Shown: in pieces, positions 1-8,218 of the stretch
Layout: every line of letters starts with the position of its first letter
Position numbering within the stretch: the first letter of the stretch is position 1
Source: Bacteroidetes bacterium QS_9_68_14
GTDB taxonomy: Bacteria > Bacteroidota > Rhodothermia > Rhodothermales > Salinibacteraceae
Direction of reading: 5' to 3'
Assembly: GCA_003022535.1 (NCBI GenBank)
Contig: PXTT01000043.1
Span: 5,564-52,683, forward strand
DNA length: 47,120 nucleotides
Translations under genes and position numbers: made by a program
Notes under the pieces: generated by a model
What the model was told of the DNA's origin: nothing
The model's input: only the letters and a program-made list of their open reading frames with translations
Databases searched by the model: none

Positions 1-818
1 TGACCTACGCTGCTTACATGCAGAGCCGCCACGGCGTGGTCAAAAACGCTGTCATCACCGGCGTGGGCAACAACACCGTCTCGCTCCTGGCCGGAATGCT
101 CGTCTTCGGGACCGTCTTCGCCACGCTCGGCGCGCAGGTGCCCGAAGCGGAGGTGCTCTCGATCATGCAGCAGAGCGGCCCGGCCGGCACGGGGCTCACC
201 TTCATCTGGATGCCGCAGCTTTTCGCGCAGATGCCCATTGGGAAGCTCCTGGCGGTGCTCTTCTTTCTGGGGCTGGCGTTCGCGGCCTTTTCCTCGCTGA
301 TCTCGATGATCGAGCTCACCACGCGCGTGCTGGTAGACCTGGGCCTCTCGCGCCCTCGGGCCGTCGCGGCGGTGGGGACGGGCGGCTTCCTGCTGGGCCT
401 GCCGTCGGCCCTCTCGGCGAGCGTGCTGGCTAACCAGGACTTCGTGTGGGGCGTGGCCCTGCTGGTCAGCGGGGCGCTCGTGGCGTTTGCCATCATTCGC
501 TACGGGCCAGGGCGGATGCGAGAGAACATCCTCGAAAGCGTGGCCGCCGACTGGGACCCGACGCGCCTCTGGACCGGGTTCATCGGCACGCTCGTGCCGC
601 TGCAGGCGGCGGGGCTGCTGGGCTGGTGGCTCGTTTACGTTTACCAGGAGGGGGCCACGCCCTGGTTCAACCCGTTCGCGGCCGGGAGCTTGGCAAACTT
701 CCTACTTCAGTGGGGCCTGGTGCTGGCGGCGCTCCTGGCGGCGAACCGGTGGATGGCCCGCCGCACCCTGGCGGAGCGATTCGTGCCCTTCGGGGCGTCA
801 GAGGGGGCGGCGCAGTGA
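1..818 (+). CDS. NSS-family sodium-dependent transporter, C-terminal part
   Basis: The reading frame is open from base 3 and enters from outside the window, so the N-terminus is missing. The visible ~270 residues begin with TYAAYMQS and carry a run of hydrophobic segments separated by short loops, including GNNTVSLLAGMLVFGTVFA and a helix pair around LFFLGLAFAAFSSLISM. That pattern fits the last five or so membrane helices of the neurotransmitter:sodium symporter (SNF/NSS) family, which couples uptake of amino acids or other amines to Na+ in the inner membrane. The substrate cannot be told from this part. The C-terminus ends in a short basic and acidic tail. A short GC hairpin at 933-948 lies just downstream. 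Family assignment is fairly sure; substrate unknown. Confidence 0.8.
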   Translation, partial: TYAAYMQSRHGVVKNAVITGVGNNTVSLLAGMLVFGTVFATLGAQVPEAEVLSIMQQSGPAGTGLTFIWMPQLFAQMPIGKLLAVLFFLGLAFAAFSSLISMIELTTRVLVDLGLSRPRAVAAVGTGGFLLGLPSALSASVLANQDFVWGVALLVSGALVAFAIIRYGPGRMRENILESVAADWDPTRLWTGFIGTLVPLQAAGLLGWWLVYVYQEGATPWFNPFAAGSLANFLLQWGLVLAALLAANRWMARRTLAERFVPFGASEGAAQ

Positions 819-932
819 TCGGGGCGATAAGCACACCGCCGAAGCGTACGAAACGATGAAAGCCACGCGCCCCAGCACGTCTCCACCGACCGTTAAGCCC
901 CATGCTGCGTTTGGTCACCGGGCAGAAGCCAC

Positions 933-949
933 GGGGGCCAGAACCCCCC
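933..949 (+). terminator. Possible terminator hairpin after the NSS gene
   Basis: GGGGG (933-937) can pair with CCCCC (944-948) across a six-base loop, about 115 bases after the NSS stop codon. There is no T-tract, so this is only a candidate. The rest of 819-1112 shows no gene. Confidence 0.3.
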
Positions 950-1112
950 TCTGAGGCGCGGGAATGCGGGTCGCAGGAGCCCTGAAGATCCATCTTCAAA
1001 AGGGTAAACTGGCACGTTTTTGGAGCGAAATTATGGGCAGGGAGCGACACAAGCACGTTGCCTCCCGCCGGTCCATTTCGCTCACAGTTTCCTTCACCGT
1101 CGCACCGCTACC

Positions 1113-1715
1113 ATGCGCACCTCGCACCGCTTCGTCCTGGGTCTTCTGGCCGCGCTCGCGCTTCTCGCCACCGCGCCCGGCGCGGCTGCGCAGGACGCCG
1201 CGTCGTCCCTGCCGTCGGCGGCTGACCAGGATCTCCCCAATGCCACCGGGGCTGCGGCCTCAATCTCGTCGCTGGCGGGGGCGAACGCCACGGCCGTCAT
1301 TTTCTGGAGCAACCAGTGCCCGTGGACGGCCAAGTACGAAGGCCGTGTGATGGACCTCGCCCAGAAGTACGACGGGCAGGGCGTCCAGATCATTCTGGTC
1401 AACTCCAACAGCGCCTCGAACTTCCCGAAGGAGTCGCTGGCCGCCAGCCGCGATCAGGCCGGCAATCTGCCCGTGCCGTATCTCAAGGACGAGGGCGGGC
1501 AGGTGGCCGAGGTGTTCGGGGCGTCGCGCACGCCGCACGTCTTCGTCTACGACAGGCAGGGTCAGCTCGCCTACACGGGCGCTATCGACGACAGTCCCGG
1601 CGACCCATCGGCGGTGGAGAAGCCGTACCTCGGCAACGCTCTGCAGGCGCTCGCCGGTGGCGACACGCCCCCGACGGCGAAAACGAAAGCGTTTGGCTGC
1701 ACGCTCAAAGATTGA
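1113..1715 (+). CDS. Secreted thioredoxin-like (redoxin) protein
   Basis: A 200-residue protein. The ATG at 1113 is chosen because it opens a classical signal peptide: MRTSHR, a Leu/Ala-rich core, then a GAAAQ cleavage region near residue 25. After it comes a thioredoxin fold: a strand AVIFWSNQCPW, with a CPWT motif in place of CxxC, a helix, IILVNSNS, a cis-Pro-like RTPHVFVYD and a short C-terminal strand. Relatives in the thiol-disulfide/AhpC-TSA group have NxCP with one Cys and a second Cys near the C-terminus; here the last residues are GCTLKD, so the two Cys could pair. It probably acts in the periplasm, on thiols or peroxides. The partner is unknown. An in-frame start at 1020 would hide the signal peptide and is less likely. 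Confidence 0.8.
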   Translation: MRTSHRFVLGLLAALALLATAPGAAAQDAASSLPSAADQDLPNATGAAASISSLAGANATAVIFWSNQCPWTAKYEGRVMDLAQKYDGQGVQIILVNSNSASNFPKESLAASRDQAGNLPVPYLKDEGGQVAEVFGASRTPHVFVYDRQGQLAYTGAIDDSPGDPSAVEKPYLGNALQALAGGDTPPTAKTKAFGCTLKD

Positions 1716-2097
1716 GGGGCGGCCTCCAGCGGTCAGGCGTCAGCTTCCACCCCGCAGTGCTGAAAGGAGGGAGGAAATGGCCAATCAGCCTGTGGCGTCG
1801 AGGGTGAGCCACGCGCAGAGCGTGCTGCCCGCCGCGAGCGTGGCTGAGAGAGCATTGCGAAGCGAAAGTTGCTGCGCACGAACGTCCGGCCCACGGGCGC
1901 GCCCCACAGCGCGGCGCAGAGCGCCCGCTACGAAGTAGCCACGTCGCCCCGGCGGCCTGCGATGCTACGTTCGGCGCCCCCTCCGCGGTTCGCGTCGCCG
2001 GAGAGCGCATAGCCGGGCGCGGCCAGCTCGGCGGAGCGTGGCCTTTGTTGGGGCAGCGCTCGCTACGCCTTTGCCCGTGCAACCTCGCGTGGCCCGG
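1716..2097. other. Non-coding stretch of 382 bp
   Basis: Between two convergent genes. No open frame here has a recognisable protein. It holds an inverted repeat with 8-base perfect arms (1807-1814 and 1838-1845, AGCCACGC/GCGTGGCT) that could be a terminator or part of a structured transcript, and a smaller palindrome at about 1928-1940 (GCTAC/GTAGC). Nothing else is seen. Confidence 0.5.
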
Positions 2098-2328
2098 TCA
2101 CGGGCCGAAGGCATCGGGTGAGGGGTCGCGCCCAGTAAGCTTCTTGGCGATCTTTTCGGTCAGGAGGCCCGCCAGCACCACCATGATGACCTCCGCGAGC
2201 AGGCCGAAGACGAAGCGGCGCAGGGTAAAGCTGAGCACGCGCGGCAGAAACTTGAAGGCGGCGATGACGCCCAGAAAGCTCAGCAGTCCTTTCACCAAGC
2301 CCTCTCGTAGCGGGTCGTTGTCGTCCAT
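2098..2328 (-). CDS. Small hydrophobic protein, function unknown
   Basis: A 76-residue protein starting at the ATG at 2328 (MDDNDPLREG). An upstream TTG at 2361 would add eleven residues without clear merit. It has an acidic start, a hydrophobic segment LLSFLGVIAAF, a basic stretch, and a second hydrophobic segment LAEVIMVVLAGLLTEKIA, so it is probably a small inner-membrane protein with two helices. I recognise no family. It lies 151 bp downstream of rlmN on the same strand and may be at the end of that transcript. Confidence 0.55.
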   Translation of the reverse strand: MDDNDPLREGLVKGLLSFLGVIAAFKFLPRVLSFTLRRFVFGLLAEVIMVVLAGLLTEKIAKKLTGRDPSPDAFGP

Positions 2329-2479
2329 AGCGAGCGCGGGAAGAGAAGAGGAAAAAGGCAACGCGACAGCGCAAGCTACGAACGCGCGGCCGTGGCCGTC
2401 ACCCGCCGCCCGTGACGTTCAATTGACGATCTCGCCATTTGCGAAAGGCGATCCGCGACGGGCGGCCGGTCGTTTCTCG

Positions 2480-3568
2480 TCAATCGCCATCGGACTCGCG
2501 CTTCAACTGCCCGCAGGCCGCGTCGATGCTCTGCCCGCGGCTGCGGCGCACGGTGACGGTGACGCCCTCGCGCGCCAGCGTCCCAGCGAAGGCGTCGAGC
2601 CGCTCTTCGCTGGTGCGCTCGAAGCGGTCCAGCCCCTCGACGGGGTTGTACATCAGGAGGTTCACCTTCGAGGGCACCCAGCGCGCGATCTCGGCGAGGC
2701 GGCGGGCGTCGTCTTCGCCATCGTTGAAATCGCCGAAGAGGCAGTACTCGTACGTCACCGTGCGGCCCGTCTGCTCGTGGTAGTGGCGAAGGGCCCCTTC
2801 CAGCGCCGCGAGGTCGGTCTTCTCGCTTTCGTTGACCGGCATGATCGCCGAGCGCTTCTCGTCGGTCGGGGCGTGGAGGCTCACCGCCAGGCGCGTGCCG
2901 GGGTCCTCGCCCGCGAGATCGCGGATGCGGCGCGCGAGGCCGACCGTCGAGACGGTGATGCGCTGCGGAGAGATCCCGAAGCGGCCCTTCTCGTGCGTGA
3001 GCAGGCCGATGGAGCGCAGCACGCCGTCGTAGTTGAGAAGCGGCTCGCCCATGCCCATGTAGACGACGTTGGTCACGCCGTGCCCGAAGCGCTCCTCGGC
3101 GAGGACGTCCATGCGGCGCACCTGTTCGTAGATTAGCCCGGCGGGCACGTTTTCGCGGAAATCCATCAGCCCGGTCGCGCAGAAGGCGCACCCCATCGCG
3201 CACCCCACCTGGCTGCTGACGCACACGGTGAGGCGCTTCGCCTCGCCGCGCGCGTCGAGGGCGGGAATGAGCACCGTTTCGATCTCTCGCCCCGAGGGCA
3301 GCCGGAAGAGCGCCTTGACGGTCTGGTCGTCGGCGGTCTGCCGGCCGACGGGCTGGAGCGCGCCGATCTCGGCGGTCTCCGCCAGCGACTGGCGAAAGTC
3401 CTTCGGCAGGCTCGACATTTCTTCGAAGGAGCCGGCGCCCTTGTCGTAAAGCCAGCGAAAGAGCTGGCGTCCCCGGTAGGCGGGCTGTCCCTGCGCCTCG
3501 GCGAAGGATTCGAGCTCGCCTTCGGAGAGGCTTTTCAGTTCGGTGCGTTCGGCAGGCGCTGCTTCCAT
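2480..3568 (-). CDS. rlmN: Dual-specificity 23S rRNA A2503/tRNA A37 methyltransferase RlmN
   Basis: A 362-residue radical-SAM enzyme that methylates C2 of adenosine 2503 in 23S rRNA, and A37 in some tRNAs. The [4Fe-4S] cluster motif CxxxCxxC is C123-AMG-C127-AF-C130. The two catalytic cysteines of the family are present at C116 (LTVCVSSQ) and about C352 (IDAACGQL). Also visible are the GMGEPLLNYD motif, the ITVSTVGL and LAVSLHAP strands, and NLMYNPVEG near the end. The N-terminal 100 residues match the accessory domain (GQPAYRGRQLFRWLY). Length is normal. The ATG at 3568 lies 79 bp after the ABC permease stop on the same strand, so it may share that transcript. Sure. Confidence 0.97.
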   Translation of the reverse strand: MEAAPAERTELKSLSEGELESFAEAQGQPAYRGRQLFRWLYDKGAGSFEEMSSLPKDFRQSLAETAEIGALQPVGRQTADDQTVKALFRLPSGREIETVLIPALDARGEAKRLTVCVSSQVGCAMGCAFCATGLMDFRENVPAGLIYEQVRRMDVLAEERFGHGVTNVVYMGMGEPLLNYDGVLRSIGLLTHEKGRFGISPQRITVSTVGLARRIRDLAGEDPGTRLAVSLHAPTDEKRSAIMPVNESEKTDLAALEGALRHYHEQTGRTVTYEYCLFGDFNDGEDDARRLAEIARWVPSKVNLLMYNPVEGLDRFERTSEERLDAFAGTLAREGVTVTVRRSRGQSIDAACGQLKRESDGD

Positions 3569-3622
3569 AGTGCCTGCTCGAACAGGCGGCCGGCGAGCGG
3601 CGTTTCCCAGGTGCGCCGAAGG

Positions 3623-3660
3623 TCGCTCCTAAAAGAGCGGGTCGCTTCTAAAAGAGCGGG
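3623..3660. repeat. 19-bp tandem duplication at the ABC permease stop codon
   Basis: Two adjacent 19-base copies, 3623-3641 and 3642-3660, differ at one base (TCGCTCC vs TCGCTTC, then TAAAAGAGCGGG). The second copy contains the stop codon of the minus-strand permease (3648-3650), so the duplication adds an extra stop-codon segment downstream of the gene without altering the protein. One of several short tandem duplications in this window. Confidence 0.9.
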
Positions 3661-4544
3661 CGCCGCGCCTGCCGGGCGGCCAGAAGCAGCATTGCTCCCG
3701 CGAAGGCCGCCGTCACGAGCAGGCACACGCCCGGCGTGGCCAGCGCCCCGGGCATGGCCGGGCCGAAGCCGTAGAGCCCCTGCCGCAGCCCGCTGACCGC
3801 GTAGCTGACGGGGTTGGCGTAGACGACCCACCGCAACACGGGCGCGGCGCCCTCGGCGGGGAAGGGGGCGCCCGAGAGGATCCACAGCGGCAGGAGCAGC
3901 ACGTTCATCACCGCGTGGTAGCCGCGCGTGGACTCCATTTGCCACGCGATGGCGAAGCCCAGCGCCGTGAAGCCCAACCCCGCCAGCAGGCACACCCCGA
4001 GCGCAAACGCCAGCCCCGCGAGGCTGACGGGCAGGCCCACCAGGGGCGCGGCAGCCAGGAAGAGTACCGCCTGCGCGCCCGCCAGGAGCGTCCCGCCGGT
4101 GGCGTTGCCCAGCACCAGCCCGAGGCGCGGCACCGGGGCCACGAGCGCCGCCTGCAGAAAGCCCTCACGCCGCTCGTCCACCACCGAGATCGTCGAGAAG
4201 ATGGCCGTAAAGAGCACCATCAGCGCGACGATGCCGGGGAAGAGAAACTCGAGGTAGCCCGTGCCGGCGCCGCCCGGCATCTGAAACGTGCCCTGGAAGC
4301 CCAGCCCCAACAGCAGCCAGAAAGCCAGCGGCTGCGCCAGCGCCCCGAGCAGGCGGCTGCGGTCGCGCACGAACTTCTTCGCCTCACGCCGACAGAGCGC
4401 AGCGACCGTGCGCGGGAGGAGGCGGGAGCGCGCGGGAGCACTTGGGGGAGAAGCGTCTTGCTCTTCTGCCTCTGCGCTCTGGAGCGTCGAGGCCGATTCG
4501 GCAACGGGCATGGCAACGGGAGAGACTTCGGAGCGAACATCCAT
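3648..4544 (-). CDS. ABC-2 type transporter permease
   Basis: A 298-residue membrane protein with a ~45-residue Pro/Ser/Ala-rich N-terminus, then six hydrophobic segments. The order fits an ABC-2 permease: a basic amphipathic stretch (REAKKFVRDRSRLL), TM1 around LAFWLLLGLGF, the family motif LFPGIVALMVLFTAIF, the ISVVDERREGFLQAALVAPV cytoplasmic loop, and GAPFPAEG before the last pair of helices. It partners with the ATPase whose gene ends 37 bp upstream. In this order (ctaA, ctaB, ATPase, permease) an export role tied to cytochrome oxidase or heme biogenesis is an inference only; drug or lipid export is equally possible. Confidence 0.85.
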   Translation of the reverse strand: MDVRSEVSPVAMPVAESASTLQSAEAEEQDASPPSAPARSRLLPRTVAALCRREAKKFVRDRSRLLGALAQPLAFWLLLGLGFQGTFQMPGGAGTGYLEFLFPGIVALMVLFTAIFSTISVVDERREGFLQAALVAPVPRLGLVLGNATGGTLLAGAQAVLFLAAAPLVGLPVSLAGLAFALGVCLLAGLGFTALGFAIAWQMESTRGYHAVMNVLLLPLWILSGAPFPAEGAAPVLRWVVYANPVSYAVSGLRQGLYGFGPAMPGALATPGVCLLVTAAFAGAMLLLAARQARRPLF

Positions 4545-4581
4545 CCGCGAGCGGCCGGGCGCGCTCGACTATCGCGCCCGA

Positions 4582-5571
4582 TTACTGAAAGACGGCTTCG
4601 CGGGTCGAGAGGCGGTCGTCCGCGGTCTGCGGCTGGCCGTCCTGCGGGGGGGCGGTGCGTGCGAGGAAAACGTCTTCGAGCGTTGGGCGGCGCCCCGTGG
4701 CGCGCTCGATCTGGTCGGGAAAGGCGTCGTAGAGACGGGAGAGGAGGGCCGGCGCGTCGGCCCGGGCGATCTGGAGGAAGTCGCCCACGCGCTGCGCCGG
4801 GATCCCCATCTGCGCCCGGAGGCGCTCGCGGAGGGCGTCGGGGGCCCCGGCGGGCGTAATCCAGAGGGCCCGCTCGCCGAGCTCGCGTTTCAGGGCGCCC
4901 GGCGCGCCGCAAGCCACGCACTCCCCCTCGTGAAGAATGGCCACGCGGTCCGCGCGCTCCGCCTCGCTCATCAGGTGCGTGGCCACCAGCAGCGTCGTGC
5001 CTTGCCGCGCCTGGAGCCGCGCGAGGTGGCGCCAGAAGGCGCGGCGCGCGGCCGGGTCGAGGCCGGCCGTCGGCTCGTCGAGCAGGAGCAGGCGGGGGCG
5101 GTGCAGGAGCGCGCGCGCCAGGTCCGCGCGGCGCCGCAGGCCGCCGGAGAGCGTGTCTACGCGGTCGTCCCGGCGGCCCGCGAGCTCGAAGAGTTCCAGG
5201 AGGTCGCCCAGGCGCGCTTCAAGCGCCTCGCCGTGCATTCCGAAGAAAGCGCCATGGCAACGCAGGTTCTCGGCTACGGTCAGCGCCTCATCGAGGGCCG
5301 GCTGCTGGAAGGCCACGCCCAGCGCCTGGCGCACCGCTTGCGAGGCCGCTGCCACGTCGCGGCCAAAGACCTGGACGGCCCCGCGAGTGGGCCGCAGCAG
5401 CGTGGCCAGGATTCGAAAGAGTGTCGTCTTGCCGCTGCCGTTGGGCCCGAGCAGGGCGAAGGTTTCCCCGGCCTCGACTGCCAGCGAGAGGTCGCATAGC
5501 GCCGCGCGCTCGCTGCCGCCCCTGTCGTAGCGGTGCGTCACGCTATTTACTTCGACGGCGGGCTCGGGCAT
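4582..5571 (-). CDS. ABC transporter ATP-binding protein (DrrA/CcmA-like)
   Basis: A 329-residue nucleotide-binding subunit starting at the ATG at 5571 (MPEPAVEVNS). The frame is open far upstream, antisense to ctaB, but that part has no protein character. Walker A is GPNGSGKTT (about residue 40), the Q-loop is at VAFQQPALDE, the signature is TLSGGLRRRADLARALLH (LSGG, with GLRRR replacing the usual GQxxR), Walker B is LLLLDEPTAGLD, and the H-loop is VATHLMSEAE. The C-terminal ~90 residues form the extra domain common in DrrA-type exporters. It energises the permease encoded directly downstream. It starts 68 bp after ctaB in the same orientation, so these genes probably form one operon. Confidence 0.92.
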   Translation of the reverse strand: MPEPAVEVNSVTHRYDRGGSERAALCDLSLAVEAGETFALLGPNGSGKTTLFRILATLLRPTRGAVQVFGRDVAAASQAVRQALGVAFQQPALDEALTVAENLRCHGAFFGMHGEALEARLGDLLELFELAGRRDDRVDTLSGGLRRRADLARALLHRPRLLLLDEPTAGLDPAARRAFWRHLARLQARQGTTLLVATHLMSEAERADRVAILHEGECVACGAPGALKRELGERALWITPAGAPDALRERLRAQMGIPAQRVGDFLQIARADAPALLSRLYDAFPDQIERATGRRPTLEDVFLARTAPPQDGQPQTADDRLSTREAVFQ

Positions 5572-5639
5572 GGGGCGGGGGCGAGGTTCGTGGGGCGTAA
5601 TGCGCGGGCCGCGGCGTAGGCGGCACGTTTCCTTGCGCG

Positions 5640-6590
5640 CTACGCCACGCTGAACAGCCAGTCGGCAGCGATCAAGATGAGCAGGAGCGGCACGTAGTAG
5701 ATCGAGACTTTCAGAAGGGCCCGCGCGCGCTGCCCGGTGCGCTCGCGCCAGAAGCGCAGGCTTTCGGCGAGGAACCATCCGCCCAGCGGGAGCGCCCCGG
5801 CGAGGTAGAGGGACCCGGCGTCGCCGGTGGCGAAGGGAAACGCCGAGGCGCCGACGAGCAGCGTGCAGAAGAGAACGGCCTGCCCGGCGGTGCGCGCGCC
5901 AGTCGGGTCCTTCCTCGAGACCATCGCGTAGCCGCCGCGCGTGTAGTCGTTGCGATACATCCAGGCCAGCGCCAGGAAGTGCGGCATCTGCCAGCAGGCC
6001 AGGACCGTAAAGATCGCCCATCCGCCGGCTCCAGTGAGCGCCGACAGCCCGCCGCCGGTGGCCGCCGCGTAGCCGCCCAGCGCGGGGAGCGCCCCGGGCA
6101 CCGTGCCGACGAGCGTGTTGAGCGAGGTCTTGCGCTTCAAAGGCGTGTAGACGAAAAGGTAGAGCGCCGCCGTCAGAAGCGCGAGCGCGGCCACGAGCGG
6201 GCTCACCAGCGGGCACAGCAGAGCCACGCCGGCGGCGATCAGCCCGATTCCGTAGCGCAGCGCGAAGCGCGGAGAGACGCGCCCGGCCGGCAGCGCGCGG
6301 GCAGCGGTGCGCTTCATCCGGGCGTCGTGGCCGCGCTCGAGGTAGTGGTTGAGCGCGCCGGCGCCTCCGGCAGACAGAAAGACGCCCGCCAGCGTCGCGC
6401 AAAGCTCGAAGGCGGGCAACGCGCCCTGCGCGCCCAGCAGAAAGCCCGCCGCGGCCGAGAGCGTCACTAGGAACGAGATCTCCGGCTTCGCCAGCGCCCA
6501 CAGGTCCGCCGCGAGCGAGCGGTCGGGCGCGTCGAAGCGCGCGGGGGCCGCATCGGGGGGCGCGTCATGCCGGGCCGAGGAGGCGCTCAC
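5640..6590 (-). CDS. ctaB: Protoheme IX farnesyltransferase (heme O synthase)
   Basis: A 316-residue UbiA-family membrane enzyme that adds a farnesyl group to heme B to make heme O for terminal oxidases. The family signature NHYLERGHDARMKRTAARA (N81, E85, D89, R94, T95) binds the Mg-diphosphate. The second conserved loop is YRNDYTRGGYAM, followed by KDPTGARTAG. Eight or nine hydrophobic segments follow an Ala/Pro-rich N-terminus of about 25 residues. Called ctaB here because ctaA (heme A synthase) is next door, 102 bp upstream; the same protein is called CyoE in E. coli. The pair implies a heme-A cytochrome oxidase encoded elsewhere. Confidence 0.96.
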   Translation of the reverse strand: MSASSARHDAPPDAAPARFDAPDRSLAADLWALAKPEISFLVTLSAAAGFLLGAQGALPAFELCATLAGVFLSAGGAGALNHYLERGHDARMKRTAARALPAGRVSPRFALRYGIGLIAAGVALLCPLVSPLVAALALLTAALYLFVYTPLKRKTSLNTLVGTVPGALPALGGYAAATGGGLSALTGAGGWAIFTVLACWQMPHFLALAWMYRNDYTRGGYAMVSRKDPTGARTAGQAVLFCTLLVGASAFPFATGDAGSLYLAGALPLGGWFLAESLRFWRERTGQRARALLKVSIYYVPLLLILIAADWLFSVA

Positions 6591-6692
6591 GGAGGCGAAG
6601 GGAAAGCGAAAGAAGCCGTTTTGCGAAGAGAACAGGAACGCCCGGCCGATGGCCCGGACCGAAAAGAGCCACGTGCCGCGCGCACATCATTA

Positions 6693-7721
6693 TCACGAGA
6701 CTCGCGTCTTCGCGTGGTCGAGCGCCGGCGCCTCTGTCGAACGGGCCGGGGCCGCGTCGCCGCCTCGCGGGATCCGCCGCGCCCGCCGCACGGCCAGGAG
6801 CGTTGTGGCCACCGTGGCCGCCATCAGCAGCGCGCCGACGACGAGGTGGCCGGCCGTGAGGCCCACCTGAAGCGCCGAGCGCAGCGACGCGGCCATTTCA
6901 TTGAGGAGCACGAGGTACGCCGCCAGCCCCAGCGCGAACTGCACGAACACCGCTGCGGCCATCGCCCACGCTCCGCGCCGGAGGGCCGGGCACGTGTCGA
7001 AATGCTTCTCGGCGTAGACGAACGAGGCGACGACCAGCCCCGTCACCAGAAAGGCCCCGCCGATGTGCACGAAGGCGAAGGTGGCCCCGATCCCACGCCC
7101 GAAGTGGCGCAGGAGCGCCCCTAGCACGATCTGTCCGTAGAGCGCCACGCTCGTGACCAAAAGCAACCCTGCGAGTGTGCGTTGCTTCGAGGAAAACGCG
7201 CTGCGAGCAGGGGGCATCGATAGCCACGAGCGGGAGGTGAAGAGCGCCATCGCCACCAGCAGTGAGAAGAAAATCTGGGCTGTGCAGGCGTGGACGGCCG
7301 CCAGCGCGAGTGAGTTCTCCGTCACGCGCAGCCCCCCGAGGACGCCCTGCACGATCACCAGCGCCAGCGCTCCGAGGGCGAGACGGCGCATCCACCGGCG
7401 CGAGTCTTTCCAGTAGGTCCACCCGGCCAGGGCAAGCGTCAAGAACCCTACGACCTGCCCCAGGATGCGGTGCCCGTGCTCCGCCAGCAGCGGCGTGCGT
7501 TGCCACCAGTTTTCGACCGGGTTCACCGGATTCCACGAGCCGAACGTGCGCGGCCAGTCCGGCACAGCCATGCCCGCCTCGATGCTGGTCACGAAGCCGC
7601 CCCAGGAGATCAGCAGCGTCGTCACGCCGACCGTCAGCACCGTGAACCAGAAGCGGCCACGCGTTTCTTCGGGGCGCGAGCGTGCCCGGGGGCGATGCGC
7701 GGTAGAGCGGGGGCCCGACAT
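6693..7721 (-). CDS. ctaA: Heme A synthase (CtaA/COX15)
   Basis: A 342-residue eight-helix membrane protein that oxidises the C8 methyl of heme O to give heme A. Start: the ATG at 7721 (MSGPRSTAHR). A GTG at 7763 in the same frame would add 14 residues and is less likely. The four heme-ligand histidines are visible at EHGHRILG (H82, with H84 nearby), VHACTA (H144), FVHIGG (H219) and TAGHLVVG (H292). AGMAVPDWPRTFG is the conserved first periplasmic loop of COX15 proteins. The N- and C-terminal halves repeat the four-helix bundle as in the family. It is first in the minus-strand cluster ctaA-ctaB-ABC-ABC-rlmN. Confidence 0.95.
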   Translation of the reverse strand: MSGPRSTAHRPRARSRPEETRGRFWFTVLTVGVTTLLISWGGFVTSIEAGMAVPDWPRTFGSWNPVNPVENWWQRTPLLAEHGHRILGQVVGFLTLALAGWTYWKDSRRWMRRLALGALALVIVQGVLGGLRVTENSLALAAVHACTAQIFFSLLVAMALFTSRSWLSMPPARSAFSSKQRTLAGLLLVTSVALYGQIVLGALLRHFGRGIGATFAFVHIGGAFLVTGLVVASFVYAEKHFDTCPALRRGAWAMAAAVFVQFALGLAAYLVLLNEMAASLRSALQVGLTAGHLVVGALLMAATVATTLLAVRRARRIPRGGDAAPARSTEAPALDHAKTRVS

Positions 7722-7838
7722 ACAACTTCGCTTGGCTTCGGAGGGGCGTTGCCGCAGCGGCACTTCGCCCGAAGAAAGAGGCGTTTTGGAAAGAAGTCAC
7801 CCTGCCGCGCGCGTGCGGTTCCATCAATACGGCTTGAA

Positions 7839-7868
7839 CAGGCACTACACCGCATGAACGAGTGCCTG
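7839..7868. other. Inverted repeat upstream of ctaA
   Basis: Perfect 8-base arms (CAGGCACT at 7839-7846 and AGTGCCTG at 7861-7868) with a 14-base loop, 118 bases before the ctaA start. It could be an operator or an upstream hairpin. The region 7722-8003 otherwise shows no gene; a T7 run lies at 7991-7997, just before the tRNA. Confidence 0.35.
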
Positions 7869-8003
7869 AGGCGATCCGCGAGGGCCGTACGGCAACGCGG
7901 TCTTCTTCCGAGAAGCGGAGGGCTTCGGGAACCTACGTCCCGGCAGGGTCTTTGAGTGAAATCCGGCAACCTGCTCCACAGGTCGCTCGGTTTTTTTACC
8001 CTT

Positions 8004-8088
8004 GCCCGAGTGGCGGAACTGGTAGACGCGCATGCTTGAGGGGCATGTGGCCCTTAGGGCCATGGAGGTTCGAGTCCTCTCTCGGGCA
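8004..8088 (+). tRNA. tRNA-Leu (anticodon GAG)
   Basis: An 85-base class II tRNA. The acceptor stem GCCCGAG (8004-8010) pairs with CTCGGGC (8081-8087), with discriminator A at 8088. The anticodon stem CATGC/GCATG encloses the loop TTGAGGG, giving anticodon GAG. There is a variable arm (TGGCCCTTAGGGCCA) as expected for leucine, and a T-loop GGTTCGAGTCC. No CCA is encoded. The 3' end is the kind of site used by integrases; see the repeat at 9572. Confidence 0.97.
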
Positions 8089-8218
8089 CTTCGCCCTAAC
8101 CTGTTGCGCTGCAACAGTTTAAGGGTTCATAAAAATCTGCGAGTGGTTGGCCTCGCGCTTCTTGTAGACTTTCGAGACGGGAGACTGCGCCTCGACGAAG
8201 GACGGGGCGTTCGTCAGT

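Noticed and set aside
3623-3660. The paired 19-bp repeats as iterons or a CRISPR start
   Set aside because: Only two copies with no spacer between them. No CRISPR array or cas gene is visible anywhere in the window.
5572-6501. An N-terminal extension of ~310 residues on the ABC ATPase
   Set aside because: It is antisense-frame reading of ctaB with Arg/Ala-rich text; the ATPase start at 5571 gives a normal protein.
7722-7763. GTG start of ctaA at 7763
   Set aside because: The ATG at 7721 is closer to the conserved part and a better codon. Not excluded.
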